DNA of 64,000 bases from Firmicutes bacterium HGW-Firmicutes-11 (GTDB lineage Bacteria > Bacillota > Clostridia > Peptostreptococcales > Anaerovoracaceae), in assembly GCA_002840285.1 (NCBI GenBank), contig PHAE01000001.1:60734-124733 (forward strand), read 5' to 3'. Position 1 is the stretch's first letter. Every line of letters starts with the position of its first letter. The notes under the pieces were generated by a model. The model worked only from the letters and a program-made list of their open reading frames with translations. It was not told the origin of the DNA and searched no databases. Of the stretch, positions 23,701 through 33,047 are shown piece after piece. Both the position numbers and the translations under genes were made by a program.

Positions 23701-24991
23701 CTTCGTCCTTGATCCGCATGCATTTCATGTCCTGTCCGCCGATGTCCAATATGAAATCCACACCTGGTAGGAATGCCTCCGCCGCCTTGAAATGAGCGAT
23801 GGTCTCGATTTCTCCCAGGTCAACTCCAAACGCTGCTCTGACCAGTCCTTCTCCATATCCTGTGACAGTTGATTTTGCGATATAGGCCGATTCCGGCAGG
23901 CGATGGTACAGATCGCGTAGCACGTCCAAAATGACTTCCAGGGGCTTTCCTTCATTTCCCTTGTAGGAAGAATAAAGCAAATACTTTTCCGCATCGATCA
24001 GAGCTGCCTTGGTAGTGGTGGAACCGGCATCGATCCCCAGATATACAGCTCCTTTGGCATCCTTAATATCTCTTCTCTTGATTTTGTCTCTCTCATGGCG
24101 GCTTACAAAGTCATCGTACTCACCCTGATTGGCAAAGAGAGGCGGAAGGTGTTTTGTTGCAGACAGTTGTCTGGTGTCTGTCGTCTTGAGACGTGCCTTG
24201 ATTTCCGGAATTCGTTGTGGTGGCTGCTTCGTCGAAAGCATGGCAGCGCCGATCGCCACAAAATACTCCGGCTTATCAGGAAAAATCACCTGGTGCTCTT
24301 TGAGCTCAAGCGTTTCGATGAATCGTTTTCGAAGTTCGGATAGGAAGGACAAGGGACCACCAAGAAAAGCGACGTTGCCTTTGATGGTACGGCCACAAGC
24401 AAGACCGCTGATGGTCTGATTGACCACCGCTTGGAAAATTGACGCAGAGAGATCTTCTATCGCAGCTCCCTCATTGATGAGGGGCTGAATGTCTGTTTTT
24501 GCGAAGACGCCACATCGGGCGGCAATCGGATAAATCAGTTGGTGGGTCTTTGCGCTATCGTTGAGTCCTGCAGCATCTGTCGAAAGCAAAACAGCCATCT
24601 GGTCGATAAACGCACCAGTCCCGCCTGCACAGCTTCCATTCATCCGTTGTTCGATCGAAGGCCCAAAGAAGGTTATTTTCGCATCCTCGCCGCCAAGCTC
24701 AATCGCAACATCCGTCGTCGGGATGATCTTTTCGACGGCTGCACTACAAGCAACGACCTCCTGCTCGAAGGGGATCCCGATCAAATTGGACAACGAAAGT
24801 CCTCCGGAGCCGGTCACGGTGACCGTGCACTCCAGATCGGGATAATGAGTATCCAAAACATCCATCATGTCCGTAAATTTTTCGAACACGTTGGACATGT
24901 GACGTTCATATCGGTTGAAGATGATTTGATCTTCATCATTCAAAAGAACGAATTTCACGGTAGTCGAACCAATGTCAATGCCTAATCTCAT
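20759..24991 (-). CDS. giant acyl-CoA dehydratase activase-related protein (two BcrAD/BadFG ATPase domains plus DUF2229-type and dehydratase-like region)
   Basis: This 1410-residue protein joins two ASKHA-type activase domains (about 1-290, [17 protein letters not shown]; and about 315-590, [15 protein letters not shown]) to a DUF2229-like region starting near 680 and a C-terminal part resembling 2-hydroxyacyl-CoA dehydratase subunits. Each activase half keeps two cysteines that hold the bridging [4Fe-4S] cluster in HgdC: CAGGTGAF with RCGVF, and CSSGCGSF with RCTVF. Single-chain proteins like this occur widely in Clostridia, but their substrates are mostly unknown. The start at 24991 follows AGGAGG at a long 12 nt. 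Energy-driven low-potential electron transfer is the probable chemistry. Confidence 0.88.
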   Translation of the reverse strand: MRLGIDIGSTTVKFVLLNDEDQIIFNRYERHMSNVFEKFTDMMDVLDTHYPDLECTVTVTGSGGLSLSNLIGIPFEQEVVACSAAVEKIIPTTDVAIELGGEDAKITFFGPSIEQRMNGSCAGGTGAFIDQMAVLLSTDAAGLNDSAKTHQLIYPIAARCGVFAKTDIQPLINEGAAIEDLSASIFQAVVNQTISGLACGRTIKGNVAFLGGPLSFLSELRKRFIETLELKEHQVIFPDKPEYFVAIGAAMLSTKQPPQRIPEIKARLKTTDTRQLSATKHLPPLFANQGEYDDFVSRHERDKIKRRDIKDAKGAVYLGIDAGSTTTKAALIDAEKYLLYSSYKGNEGKPLEVILDVLRDLYHRLPESAYIAKSTVTGYGEGLVRAAFGVDLGEIETIAHFKAAEAFLPGVDFILDIGGQDMKCMRIKDEAIYNIMLNEACSSGCGSFLETYAKSLEMKVEDFAKEALFAENPVDLGTRCTVFMNSKVKQAQKEGATIGDISAGLSYSVIRNALYKVIKLRSADEAGNKVVVQGGTFLNDAVLRSVEQIVGKEVVRPDIAGIMGAYGAALISMERSEATDRTAMIKPERLGSFRVQNSHSRCKGCENNCLLTISRFDDGGRYITGNRCEKGEGKEKIGQDMPNLFDYKLKRLFDYEPLSLENAPRGEIGIPRVLNMFENYPFWFTLFTELGFRVVLSPQSSKHIYQSGMETIASDTVCYPAKLVHGHVKWLANNGIKRIFYPNLNHERVEDQTAQNHYNCPIVATYPEAVAANMDDVIQEYGITFYHPFLPYDNDKRLALRLKEVFGELGLTKAEVQNAVAKARAEDHAVKQDIRDQGAITLELISTLGIKGIILAGRPYHLDPEINHGIDKLINSYGMAILTEDSVAHLADLKRPIRVLDQWMYHSRLYKSAQVAGDNDDLELVQLNSFGCGLDAITTEQVEELLSHRNKLYTVLKIDEGANLGAAKIRIRSLKAAMEERDKNGVKSNPLQKPFERVIFTKEMKATYDLLVPQMSPIHFQFVETALKHEGYRAIMLPTVDKNAVEEGLRYVNNDACYPTIVTLGQIIGELKSGKYDLDRTAVVLSQTGGQCRASNYIPLLRKAMADLKMEKVPIVSFNYVGLESNPGFKITMSLLYRAGMALVYGDVLMRILYATRPYEKEPGSAEALAEKWSKIGIQDIEEPKLAQFRLNIRQMIKEFDWLPLKDVKKPKVGIVGEILVKYHPMANNDIVGVIENEGGEAVVLDLLDFFLYGMHSKLYNYKMLSGSFSTMLKNRIGIKVVEWFRNDARNALNESYRFHGPLPIDQLAKKAELVTSLGNQCGEGWLLTGEMVELLDSGVSNIVCLQPFACLPNHVTGKGMIKPLRQYDPKANIAAIDYDPGASDVNQLNRIKLMMATAFKNLDKEEKHG

Positions 24992-25025
24992 CTGTGCCGT
25001 CGTCCTCCTGTCGCCAATACCGTGT

Positions 25026-25055
25026 ATTATACCATGGGAAAAAGTTTGTTGTAAA
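25026..25055 (-). promoter_or_regulatory. promoter of the activase-yebC pair
   Basis: Minus strand: -35 TTTACA (25050-25055), 18-bp spacer, extended -10 TGGTATAAT (hexamer 25026-25031). Transcription should start near 25019, 28 bp before the activase ATG. Confidence 0.7.
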
Positions 25056-25139
25056 GGATGGTTATACATATATATAGGTAAGTAATCCATCACCCGTAAG
25101 TTTAGATTTACCCTCGCTCAGCAGATTGAAACAGAGTGA

Positions 25140-25167
25140 AAAGACCTGTGACGATGCACAGGTCTTT
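25140..25167 (-). terminator. terminator after xth
   Basis: Perfect 11-bp stem AAAGACCTGTG / CACAGGTCTTT with a 6-nt loop, followed on the minus strand by TTTTCACT counting the stem end. T-richness on both sides means it may work in both directions. Confidence 0.75.
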
Positions 25168-25169
25168 CT

Positions 25170-25925
25170 TTACACTTCGAGCTCTATAGTCACCGGACAG
25201 TGATCGCTTCCGAACACATCGTCCCGTTGCTTCACTTCCCGGATTTTGTCTTCGATGCGCTGTGAAACTAAAAAATAGTCGATACGCCAACCCGCATTGT
25301 TGGCTCTTGCGTTGAACCGGTAGGACCACCATGTGTACGCGTCCCTCCGATCCGGGTACAAGAAGCGAAAGCTATCTGTGAATCCCGCCATCAGCAATTC
25401 TCCGAATTTACTTCGTTCTTCATCGGAAAACCCGGCGTTTTTTCGATTTGCCTTAGGGTTTTTCAAATCGATCTCCTGGTGTGCGACATTCAGGTCTCCG
25501 CAGAGAACCACCGGTTTCCTTTGGTCCAGCTCAGTCAGATAGTTGCGGAACGCGTCTTCCCATTCCATCCGGTAGGAGAGCCGCACCAGTCCCTCCTGGG
25601 AATTTGGCGTGTACACGTTTACAAGATAAAACTCCGGATATTCAAGAGTGATCGCCCTTCCTTCCTGATCATGTCCTTCCGCTCCAATGTCGTATGCGAC
25701 AGAAATCGGCTCCCGCTTTGAAAATATAGCGGTTCCCGAGTATCCTTTTTTGACCGCGCTGTTCCAATACTGATGGTACCCATCCAGAGGAACTTCTGCC
25801 TGTCCTTGTTGCATCTTCGTCTCCTGAATGCAAAGAATGTCAGGGTCTTCGCTTACGACATAATCCATAAAACCTTTTTCCAGACAGGCGCGAAGCCCGT
25901 TTACGTTCCAAGTGATCAGTTTCAT
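25170..25925 (-). CDS. xth: exodeoxyribonuclease III / AP endonuclease
   Basis: The 250-residue enzyme cuts abasic sites and removes 3' blocking groups in base excision repair. The start MKLITWNVNGLRACLEKGF and the motifs ILCIQETK, VVLCGDLNVAH, WRIDYFLVS and GSDHCPV give the full metal-dependent nuclease active site (Asn, Glu, Asp, Asn, Asp, His). I use the ATG at 25925 after AAAGGA; the earlier ATG at 25955 overlaps the upstream gene. It lies 26 bp after the DUF1847-type gene and ends at a strong terminator. Confidence 0.94.
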   Translation of the reverse strand: MKLITWNVNGLRACLEKGFMDYVVSEDPDILCIQETKMQQGQAEVPLDGYHQYWNSAVKKGYSGTAIFSKREPISVAYDIGAEGHDQEGRAITLEYPEFYLVNVYTPNSQEGLVRLSYRMEWEDAFRNYLTELDQRKPVVLCGDLNVAHQEIDLKNPKANRKNAGFSDEERSKFGELLMAGFTDSFRFLYPDRRDAYTWWSYRFNARANNAGWRIDYFLVSQRIEDKIREVKQRDDVFGSDHCPVTIELEV

Positions 25926-25951
25926 AGCAAGATCCTTTCTAAAAAACCATC

Positions 25952-26602
25952 TCATTTATCTCCGATTTTCCCGCTGATCCTTGTTGGAGGAAACAATCTA
26001 TCGTGATAATACCCTTCAGATAAATAAATCGCCGCAGCAGGATTATGGCCCGTTACTCTGTCTTTTACAACAAGACAGGTGGTTGGAAGATTGCAATGTT
26101 TGATAAATAGCGTGTCGTGACCAACGCATAATCCAACAATGATCGCCAACTCGCTGCCAGCCTTCTCTAATGCCATAGCTTGCCCAATTGGATTACACAT
26201 TGCTTCATGTTCCTCATCGATCTGCCATTGCTTCATTCCCATGATTTCTTTCGATATTGCAGCGCATTTACAGCACACAGTATCAACGTCGAATCCATTT
26301 GCTTTGAAGATCTTGGACAGCAAACCTGCTTCCTTTGCCAAGCCTACACAATGGGCAATTCCCAACTTTTTATATCCCATATTTTCAGCAAATTCCATAA
26401 CTTCTTCGATTCTGGTTCTTCTGCAGTAGCCTTCGTATTCCGTCTTGCACGCTTGAAGTGCGATTTTATTGATCTCTTCAGGCTCATATTTTGCCTTGCT
26501 CACTGCATGCAGATCCTCATCCCTACAAGGACAATTGAGAGGAGCATCCGATAAATCAGTAGTCATACAAGACTGTTTTTTACAAGATCCACAGGTATAC
26601 AT
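25952..26602 (-). CDS. DUF1847-type cysteine-rich protein
   Basis: A 216-residue protein with many conserved cysteines: MYTCGSCKKQSC at the start, then NCPC, YCRRTRIEE, HCVGLAKEAG, CCKCAA, MCNPIGQA and KHCNLPTTCLVVKDRV. The pattern matches what is annotated as DUF1847, a metal- or cluster-binding candidate common in anaerobes. No activity is known to me. The start follows AAAAGGAG. It precedes xth and follows the RNase P RNA terminator. Confidence 0.8.
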   Translation of the reverse strand: MYTCGSCKKQSCMTTDLSDAPLNCPCRDEDLHAVSKAKYEPEEINKIALQACKTEYEGYCRRTRIEEVMEFAENMGYKKLGIAHCVGLAKEAGLLSKIFKANGFDVDTVCCKCAAISKEIMGMKQWQIDEEHEAMCNPIGQAMALEKAGSELAIIVGLCVGHDTLFIKHCNLPTTCLVVKDRVTGHNPAAAIYLSEGYYHDRLFPPTRISGKIGDK

Positions 26603-26635
26603 TTCTGCTCCTTTTCGTTATCGGTTCTTGCGGGA

Positions 26636-26668
26636 TTGAGAAACGCCCCCATTTACCCTGGGAGCGTT
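26636..26668 (-). terminator. terminator after RNase P RNA
   Basis: Stem AACGCTCCC / GGGGGCGTT (one wobble, 26642-26668) followed on the minus strand by TTTCTC. It separates rnpB from the DUF1847-type gene; partial readthrough may drive that gene, as I see no other promoter. Confidence 0.65.
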
Positions 26669-26703
26669 CATTTTACCCATGTGTAGGGTTTTCATCTATG
26701 GGT

Positions 26704-27084
26704 GTGAGCAAGCCTATAAGCCGGGTTCTGTATTTGACGATCATCTATCTAGGCCTGCTGTCACCAGCAGGCTCGTGCGACCTACCTCTCAGGAAGCGGC
26801 GGGTACCGCCTTTCAGGTACTTTGCCTTGCGGCAGTTTCCTCCCTCACTTGGTCTTGCTCCGGGTGGGGTTTACACGGCCAGCATGTTACCATACTGCCG
26901 GTGAGCTCTTACCTCACCATTTCAACCTTACCGCGGCTTGCGCCGGTGGGCGGTGTGTTTCTGTTGCACTTTCCCTGGAGTCGCCTCCGCCAGACGTTAT
27001 CTGGCACCCTTACCCTATGGAGCCCGGACTTTCCTCGAACCCAGAGTTCCCTCAGGATCCGCGATCGCCTGGCTTACTCACTTC
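26704..27084 (-). ncRNA. rnpB: RNase P RNA, class A
   Basis: The catalytic RNA of RNase P, which matures tRNA 5' ends. On the minus strand the helix P1 arms GTGAGTAAGCC (27071-27081) and GGCTTGCTCAC (26704-26714) pair along 11 bp. The conserved core GAGGAAAGTCCGGGCTCC lies just inside the 5' end, and ACAGAA followed by CCGGCTTATAGGC closes the 3' side. The total of about 380 nt suits class A. Exact ends may differ by a few bases. The promoter is embedded in the end of the Nif3-like gene. Confidence 0.95.
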
Positions 27085-27085
27085 G

Positions 27086-27892
27086 TTAGTATATCACAGG
27101 GTCAAAGGGATTCACAACAGATTTCGCCTCGAGTACTTCCACCGCATCCCTTGTTGCCTTCCTGAGCTTTTCTGCAAAGTTTTCAACAAAGATGCTTTCC
27201 GTTCCAAAATGCCCTGCATCAATCACGCATAGTCCCATTTCCTTCGCGATTTGAGCTTCGTGGTGCTTGACATCTCCGGTGATAAAGAGATCGCAGCTGT
27301 TTTTGATCACTGCTTCGATTGAGCTTCCTCCTGCGCCGGTGCAAAGTCCAACTGTGCGAATTGGCATAAGTTTGTCTCCCACGGTTCTCACGTGTTCGGG
27401 AAGCTTCAGTACCCGCTCTACAAGCGTTGCAGCTTCTTGCAGCGACATCGGGTTGTGAAATGATCCCATTCTGCCAATGATCTCCTTATCGCCGAGAGGC
27501 GTCCATACCTTCAGCTTTCTGACCTTTTGGAGATCCAGGAGATCCGCCAGATAGTCGTTGTTTCCTCCGAACACCGAGTCAAAGGAGGTGTGGGCGGTGT
27601 ACACAGTGATCCCGTTTTTGATCAGATTGATCGCATAGCTTCCGGTCACCGTGTTTCCATCGATCACATCGAGCTTCGTAAAAAACAGCGGGTGATGGGT
27701 GACGATAAAGTCGGCTCCGACATCCACTGCTTCACGTATCACCCCGCTGGTGATCTCAAGCGCTACAAGAACTCGATTCACAACTTTGTTCCCCATATTG
27801 ATCTGGTAACCACCGTTGTCCCAATCCTCCTCCAGTTCCCGTGGAGCGATGGTGCGAAGCTCCATCAACAAATCGTTAATATTGATGCTCAT
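27086..27892 (-). CDS. Nif3-like dinuclear metal-centre protein
   Basis: A 268-residue member of the Nif3/YqfO family, toroidal hexamers with a dinuclear metal site. Visible signatures are EEDWDNGGYQINMG near the start, DFIVTHHPLFF with paired His ligands, YTAHTSFD, CTGAGGSS and TGDVKHHEAQ, DAGHFGTE. The start at 27892 follows AGGAGG; an upstream ATG at 27922 has no such site. Firmicute homologues usually follow trmK as here. The role is uncertain, with GTP cyclohydrolase-like hydrolysis proposed for some members. Confidence 0.9.
   Translation of the reverse strand: MSININDLLMELRTIAPRELEEDWDNGGYQINMGNKVVNRVLVALEITSGVIREAVDVGADFIVTHHPLFFTKLDVIDGNTVTGSYAINLIKNGITVYTAHTSFDSVFGGNNDYLADLLDLQKVRKLKVWTPLGDKEIIGRMGSFHNPMSLQEAATLVERVLKLPEHVRTVGDKLMPIRTVGLCTGAGGSSIEAVIKNSCDLFITGDVKHHEAQIAKEMGLCVIDAGHFGTESIFVENFAEKLRKATRDAVEVLEAKSVVNPFDPVIY
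27088..27117 (-). promoter_or_regulatory. promoter of rnpB
   Basis: Minus strand: -35 TTGTGA (27112-27117), 18-bp spacer, -10 TATACT (27088-27093). It overlaps the last codons and the stop of the Nif3-like gene, and places the RNA start at about 27082-27085. Confidence 0.65.
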
Positions 27893-27926
27893 GTGTGACC
27901 TCCTGTGCCATGTCCGGTTCAACTAT

Positions 27927-28631
27927 CTATATCAATTTCTGCAAACGTTCCAGTTCTTTGATTCTTTTTTTTGCAGATTCGAAGCGAATTTCACTTCCCG
28001 GATTTCCGTGTGAAACGATCTCTCCTAGTATTTCGGTTTCGATCGCAAGCTTTTTTTCCAAGAATTCCGGCAACAATGGATCATTTTTTTGGAACAACAA
28101 AGGACTGATCTCATAATCGATCGGATCCTTATATGTTACCCGACGAGTTGCTGCATTCGTGACGGCCACGATGATTTCACAGAGGAAGTTTCCTTCGCGT
28201 ACAAGGAACTCATCCTTCACAGGATACCCTTGCCGCTCCAAAAACATACGTAGTTTGTCCTGACCATTCCTGGGTTGAAGTATGAACTTCTTCAAACTGT
28301 TCGCGATCACCGGTTGATCGGAAAGGATCGTTTCGATCAGCCGTCCGCCCATTCCAGCTATGACAGCTACGTCGACCTCTCCTGGCTTGATCGGCGCCAG
28401 TCCGTTTCCTTGTCTCAGATCCATGGCCATCGAAGGCGCATACCGGAGTATGTTTTCTCTGGCCTTTTGGAGCGGGCCTTGATTCACATCGGTCAAGATG
28501 GTACGGATCATGTTATTGTTTTGATAGAGCGCGATGGGTACCATTCCATGATCGGTCCCGACATCCACGACGGACTCCCCATCGCTGATGCATGTGACGA
28601 TCCGCTGAAGTCTGTCCGATAACTGTAACAT
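27927..28631 (-). CDS. trmK: tRNA (adenine(22)-N1)-methyltransferase TrmK
   Basis: The 234-residue SAM-dependent enzyme methylates A22 in the D-loop of tRNAs. It starts LSDRLQRIVTCI and carries the SAM-binding motif VVDVGTDHGMVPIAL, then ILTDVNQGPL and VAVIAGMGGRLIE, all typical of TrmK. It is placed between rpoD and a Nif3-like gene, the usual Firmicute order rpoD-trmK-nif3, which confirms the call. Confidence 0.93.
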   Translation of the reverse strand: MLQLSDRLQRIVTCISDGESVVDVGTDHGMVPIALYQNNNMIRTILTDVNQGPLQKARENILRYAPSMAMDLRQGNGLAPIKPGEVDVAVIAGMGGRLIETILSDQPVIANSLKKFILQPRNGQDKLRMFLERQGYPVKDEFLVREGNFLCEIIVAVTNAATRRVTYKDPIDYEISPLLFQKNDPLLPEFLEKKLAIETEILGEIVSHGNPGSEIRFESAKKRIKELERLQKLI

Positions 28632-28633
28632 GT

Positions 28634-29767
28634 TTATTCCAGATAATCCTTTAGCTTTTTGCTACGGCTGGGATGGCGAAGTTTCCGCAGCGCTTTGGCT
28701 TCGATCTGTCGAATGCGTTCCCTTGTCACATCAAACCGTTTGCCGACTTCTTCCAGCGTCCTGGCGCGGCCGTCATCCAGTCCAAACCGCAGACGCAACA
28801 CCTTTTGTTCCCGCTCGGTCAAGGTATCCAGCACTTCAACGAGTTGCTCCTTTAGCATAGAGAATGCAGCGGCCTCGGCGGGAGCAGGGACATCATCGTC
28901 CGGTATGAAATCTCCCAGGTGGCTGTCTTCTTCTTCTCCGATCGGCGTCTCCAGTGAAACCGGTTCTTGCGCGATCTTCAGGATCTCCCGAACCTTTTCT
29001 TCCGTGATGTCCATCTCGGATGCGATCTCTTCCGGCGTTGGCTCCCGGCCGTATTCCTGAAGCAGTTGCCTTGAGATCCGGATCAGTTTATTGATGGTTT
29101 CCACCATGTGCACCGGGATCCGTATCGTACGCGCCTGATCTGCGATCGATCGTGTGATCGCCTGTCGGATCCACCAGGTTGCATAGGTGCTGAATTTGTA
29201 TCCTTTTCGCCAGTCAAATTTGTCAACAGCTTTGATCAGGCCGAGATTTCCTTCCTGGATAAGGTCAAGGAACAACATACCGCGCCCGACATATCGTTTT
29301 GCGATGCTGACGACCAAACGCAGGTTCGCTTCACACAGTCTTTGTTTTGCGGCTTCGTCCCCTGCTTCCATTCGTTTTGCAAGATCGATCTCTTCATCTG
29401 CTGTCAAAAGTGCCACCTTGCCGATTTCTTTCAGATACATACGTACCGGATCATCGACAGCGATTCCCTTCGGCAGGTTGGCTTCCAGATCGGCCTCTTC
29501 TTCGGGGATCGCCTCGACTTCCGGTTCGTCCTCATGTTCCAGAGAAATGATCTCAAAATCGTCCGGGTCTGCCTCGGATACGATTTCGATCCCCATAGAG
29601 ATCAAAGCATCGTAAAGATCGTCCATCTGGTTTTTATCCATTTCGACATTTTCCAGGTGGTCTGCGATTTCTCGGTAGGAAATCGATCCCTTTCGTTTGG
29701 CACGGTCGATCAATTCGCTGACGTATTCAAATTTTTTCTCGTCGCTTTGGTCCATTTCAAAACTCAT
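28634..29767 (-). CDS. rpoD: housekeeping RNA polymerase sigma factor (SigA/RpoD)
   Basis: The 377-residue primary sigma factor directs RNA polymerase to the TTGACA/TATAAT promoters seen throughout this window. Region 1.2 includes [17 protein letters not shown], region 2 has [14 protein letters not shown] with [17 protein letters not shown], region 3 [10 protein letters not shown] and region 4 the helix-turn-helix [20 protein letters not shown]. As in other Firmicutes, the N-terminal region 1.1 is short. It follows dnaG by 16 bp in the dnaG-rpoD macromolecular synthesis arrangement. Confidence 0.97.
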   Translation of the reverse strand: MSFEMDQSDEKKFEYVSELIDRAKRKGSISYREIADHLENVEMDKNQMDDLYDALISMGIEIVSEADPDDFEIISLEHEDEPEVEAIPEEEADLEANLPKGIAVDDPVRMYLKEIGKVALLTADEEIDLAKRMEAGDEAAKQRLCEANLRLVVSIAKRYVGRGMLFLDLIQEGNLGLIKAVDKFDWRKGYKFSTYATWWIRQAITRSIADQARTIRIPVHMVETINKLIRISRQLLQEYGREPTPEEIASEMDITEEKVREILKIAQEPVSLETPIGEEEDSHLGDFIPDDDVPAPAEAAAFSMLKEQLVEVLDTLTEREQKVLRLRFGLDDGRARTLEEVGKRFDVTRERIRQIEAKALRKLRHPSRSKKLKDYLE

Positions 29768-29783
29768 TGATCTTGTCCCCCGT

Positions 29784-31523
29784 TTACTTCCGCTGTAATT
29801 CCATCAGCTCTTTGGTTAATGCTACAATGGCGTCTCTGTCTCCCTCGTCGTCCAGGACCGATAACAATGTTATGATCTCCTCTTCTCTTTTTCCCCGTTG
29901 CATTTCCATGATGTGGCTGATGCAATCTGCAAAAACTCTATCATCCCGATCGGCAAACTGAACCGTTTGCATAATGTGATGGAGTATACCCAGTTCATGC
30001 TCTCCAAGACTGTCTTCCAGCTTTTTGAAGTCGATCTCTTCGTCGGATCGATATAGCATTCTTACGATCTCATAGATCCGGTAGCAATCCGGATCTTGAA
30101 AAACCGATTCATAGGGCTTAACCTTCGGGATATAGGAGCTCTTGACCAGCATCAGTTTGATCAGGTTCCTTTGAAGCTGTGGTGCGGCCGGAATGGCACC
30201 CTTTTGATCGGTCTCGGCGGATTGGCCTGACGATCTGTGACTGTCTGCATCGGTCGGGCCCCTCGGGTCACCCACTTCTCTCTTGATCGCACCTTCTGAG
30301 ATATTTGTCTGTTTTGCTACCTTTTTTATATAGTAGTCGGCTTCGATCGGACGAAGCCCGCGAAGAACCTTTGCGATCTCTTTGAGAAACTTGAGGTTTC
30401 CGTCGGTGGTCGTGAGATCATACATCGTTTTCAGCAAATGTAATTTATAGTCGGCAAAGGGCAATGCGTCTTTCACCAATGCCAGGAATGCTTCTTTCCC
30501 ATTTTTACGGATGTAGTCGTCGGGATCTTTGCCTTCGCTTATCAGCAAGACTTTGACATTGCAACCGGCCTCGTAGAGGATGTCCATGCCTCGGAGAGTG
30601 GCTGCCTGCCCCGCCTGATCGGAATCGTATGCGAGCACTATGTTATCGGTATATCGTTTGATCATGGTCGCCTGATTGACCGTCAAAGCCGTTCCCAGAG
30701 TAGCCGCCACGTTACGAACACCGTGCTGGTAAAGGGAAACCGCGTCCATGTACCCTTCGACAAGAATCACACTGTTCTCTTTACTTATATCCTGTCGCGT
30801 CAGGTTCAACCCGTACAGATTGTTTTTTTTCTGAAAGACCGGGGATTCCGGAGAATTTAGATACTTGGGATTGCCTTCTCCGATGACCCTGCCGCCAAAG
30901 CCGATCACCTTGCCTCTGGTGTTTATGATGGGAAACATGACACGATCTCTGAATTTGTCATAGTATCGGTCTTTGGACCTGGAAAGCAACCCCAATTCAA
31001 GTAAGGTGGCGGGATCTGTGCCCTTTGCCTGGAAATGCTCCAGGAGGCTTTGCCATTGTTCATCCGCGTATCCGATGCCGAACTTGCGTAAAGTAGAGGC
31101 GTCCAAGCCCCGTTTTTCCATATAGTCACGACCGGGATTGGGCCCCTCCGAAAACTTGCGGTAAAAAAAGGCTGCTGCCTCGCGATTGATCTCGTACAAA
31201 CCCGTCTTTTTGCTTTCTGTGCCAAATCCGGAATCCTTCAATTCGATCCCGTATTCTCCTGCTAATTTTTCGATCGCTTCCGGGAAATCGAGGTTGTGGA
31301 TCCGTTGGGTGAACTCGATAACGTCGCCTGTCGCGCCGCATCCAAAGCAGGTAAACATCTGTCGGTCTTCTGAAACAATAAAAGAAGGTGTTTTTTCATT
31401 GTGAAAAGGACAAAGTCCTTTGTGGTTGTTTCCGGTCTTCTTCAAGACGACCTGACGGCCAACCACATCAACAATGTTGCACCTACTTTTGATCTCTTCG
31501 ATCGCGTTGTCTTTGAATCCCAT
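29784..31523 (-). CDS. dnaG: DNA primase DnaG
   Basis: The 579-residue primase makes RNA primers at the replication fork. An N-terminal CHC2 zinc site is formed by Cys38, His41, Cys59 and Cys62 ([18 protein letters not shown]). The Toprim catalytic core has [14 protein letters not shown] and [14 protein letters not shown]-terminal helicase-binding region of low conservation begins at about 430 after a Ser/Gln-rich linker. I set the start at 31523 because AAGGTGG precedes it at 6 nt, while the ATG at 31529 touches the ribosome site. Confidence 0.96.
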   Translation of the reverse strand: MGFKDNAIEEIKSRCNIVDVVGRQVVLKKTGNNHKGLCPFHNEKTPSFIVSEDRQMFTCFGCGATGDVIEFTQRIHNLDFPEAIEKLAGEYGIELKDSGFGTESKKTGLYEINREAAAFFYRKFSEGPNPGRDYMEKRGLDASTLRKFGIGYADEQWQSLLEHFQAKGTDPATLLELGLLSRSKDRYYDKFRDRVMFPIINTRGKVIGFGGRVIGEGNPKYLNSPESPVFQKKNNLYGLNLTRQDISKENSVILVEGYMDAVSLYQHGVRNVAATLGTALTVNQATMIKRYTDNIVLAYDSDQAGQAATLRGMDILYEAGCNVKVLLISEGKDPDDYIRKNGKEAFLALVKDALPFADYKLHLLKTMYDLTTTDGNLKFLKEIAKVLRGLRPIEADYYIKKVAKQTNISEGAIKREVGDPRGPTDADSHRSSGQSAETDQKGAIPAAPQLQRNLIKLMLVKSSYIPKVKPYESVFQDPDCYRIYEIVRMLYRSDEEIDFKKLEDSLGEHELGILHHIMQTVQFADRDDRVFADCISHIMEMQRGKREEEIITLLSVLDDEGDRDAIVALTKELMELQRK

Positions 31524-31592
31524 ATTCATCCACCTTTTGCCAGCTGTCATTATATTCGACAGGCGGAAGGAGATTCCTTTTTTTTTATGAAA

Positions 31593-32603
31593 TTAGCGCC
31601 AATTTTTTGGAACATAAAGTTCTTTGAACAAATTGACTGCATATCGGTCTGTCATGCCGGCGATGTGATCCTTCACGACCTCGTTGACGCCATATGTATG
31701 GATCATGTTTTTTTGTTCTGCCGGTAATTTCGTGTTGTTCTTCTCGAAATAGTCGTAAAGTGACACGATCATCATCCGAATCTTTTCCAGTTCTTCGTTC
31801 TTCTTGACTTTCCCGCTATGATAGACATTTTCGAACATGAAGGTGCGAAGCTTGTCCATGTAGAACGCCATCTCCTCGCTCATCGTGATCTCACCGGCAG
31901 CGTCACTGTTGGAAACCAGATCGCTGACCAGCAGATTGATCCTTGTCCGATGATCTTTGCCCAGCACCCGGATGCAATCTGCCGGAAGATCTTGCTCCCG
32001 GATCACTCCGCTGCGAAGTGCGTCATCGATATCATGATTGATGTAAGCGATCCGGTCGCTGTATCTGACGATCATCCCTTCCGGTGTCGCCGGGAGTTGA
32101 TCACCAGTGTGGTTGAGTATCCCGTCCCGCACCTCAAAGGTCAGATTCAAACCAAACTTGTCTTCTCTGGGTTCAAGGATGTCGACGACTCTCACGCTTT
32201 GAACGTTGTGTCGAAATCCCCCCGGATGCCGCTGGTTCAAGAACTCCTCGCCGTTATGTCCGAAGGGAGTATGTCCCAGATCGTGCCCCATGGCGATCGC
32301 CTCTGCCAGGTCTTCATTGAGAGCCAGGGCGCGGGCAATGGTACGGGCAATCTGAGACACTTCCAGTGTATGGGTCAGCCGCGTCCGGAAATGGTCGCCT
32401 TCCGGCGCAAGAAATACCTGGGTCTTGTGCATCAGCCGCCGGAACGCTTTGGAATGTACGATCCGATCACGGTCCCTCTGAAACACGGTCCGGTAGCGGC
32501 AGTTTTCTTCCTGTTCCTGTCTACCAAGGGATTGCGCGCTTTTAGTGGCATGTGGTGACAAAATCAATGCTTCTCTCTTTTCCAGATCTTCTCTCAGGAT
32601 CAA
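31593..32603 (-). CDS. dgt: dGTP triphosphohydrolase-like HD-domain protein
   Basis: A 336-residue HD-domain dNTP triphosphohydrolase of the Dgt family. CRYRTVFQRDRDRIVHSKAFRRL, KTQVF, TRLTHTLEVSQIA and GHDLGHTPFGHNGE carry the His and Asp ligands of the metal site. Firmicute members near dnaG are often shorter than E. coli Dgt, as here. The start is TTG at 32603 with AAGGGGG 8 nt ahead; the next ATG lies far inside the conserved region, so TTG is well supported. It is 69 bp before dnaG and after dut, both nucleotide-pool neighbours. Confidence 0.9.
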   Translation of the reverse strand: MILREDLEKREALILSPHATKSAQSLGRQEQEENCRYRTVFQRDRDRIVHSKAFRRLMHKTQVFLAPEGDHFRTRLTHTLEVSQIARTIARALALNEDLAEAIAMGHDLGHTPFGHNGEEFLNQRHPGGFRHNVQSVRVVDILEPREDKFGLNLTFEVRDGILNHTGDQLPATPEGMIVRYSDRIAYINHDIDDALRSGVIREQDLPADCIRVLGKDHRTRINLLVSDLVSNSDAAGEITMSEEMAFYMDKLRTFMFENVYHSGKVKKNEELEKIRMMIVSLYDYFEKNNTKLPAEQKNMIHTYGVNEVVKDHIAGMTDRYAVNLFKELYVPKNWR

Positions 32604-32618
32604 AAGAACCGCCCCCTT

Positions 32619-33047
32619 TTAATGTCCGGTGTGTCCGAATCCACCTGCGCCCCGTTCGCTGTCGCTTAAATTTTGAGACAACTCCCATTCGATGGTTTGA
32701 TAGGATGCGATCACCATCTGGGCGATCCGGTCACCATCATGGATGACAAAGGGCTCATCGCCCCAGTTGATCAGAATGACTTTGATCTCGCCCCGATAGT
32801 CGCTGTCGATCGTCCCGATCCCATTCACAAGACCGATCCCATATTTCACCGCAAGGCCGCTTCTTCCACGAATCTGAGCTTCGAACCCTTCCGATAGCTC
32901 GATGGAGATACCTGTGGGAACCAAATATCGCTGTCCGGGAAGCAACGTGACCGATGCTTCAAGATCTGCACGAAGATCCATTCCTGCCGAACCGTCTGTT
33001 TCATAGGAAGGCAATCGTCCTGTTTTGCTAGTGATCTTTACTTTCAT
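32619..33047 (-). CDS. dut: dUTP diphosphatase
   Basis: The 142-residue trimeric dUTPase removes dUTP, keeping uracil out of DNA and supplying dUMP. The five family motifs are present: GSAGMDLRAD, RGRSGLAVKYGI, NGIGTIDSDYRGEI, GDRIAQMVI, and the C-terminal ERGAGGFGHTGH phosphate-binding arm. The start overlaps the end of the M16 peptidase gene (ATGA-type), and the dgt gene follows within 15 bp. Confidence 0.96.
   Translation of the reverse strand: MKVKITSKTGRLPSYETDGSAGMDLRADLEASVTLLPGQRYLVPTGISIELSEGFEAQIRGRSGLAVKYGIGLVNGIGTIDSDYRGEIKVILINWGDEPFVIHDGDRIAQMVIASYQTIEWELSQNLSDSERGAGGFGHTGH

Noticed and set aside
26679..27232. Several plus-strand open frames of 70-136 codons
   Set aside because: They lie over the RNase P RNA on the opposite strand; the conserved RNA core and helix P1 explain the sequence.
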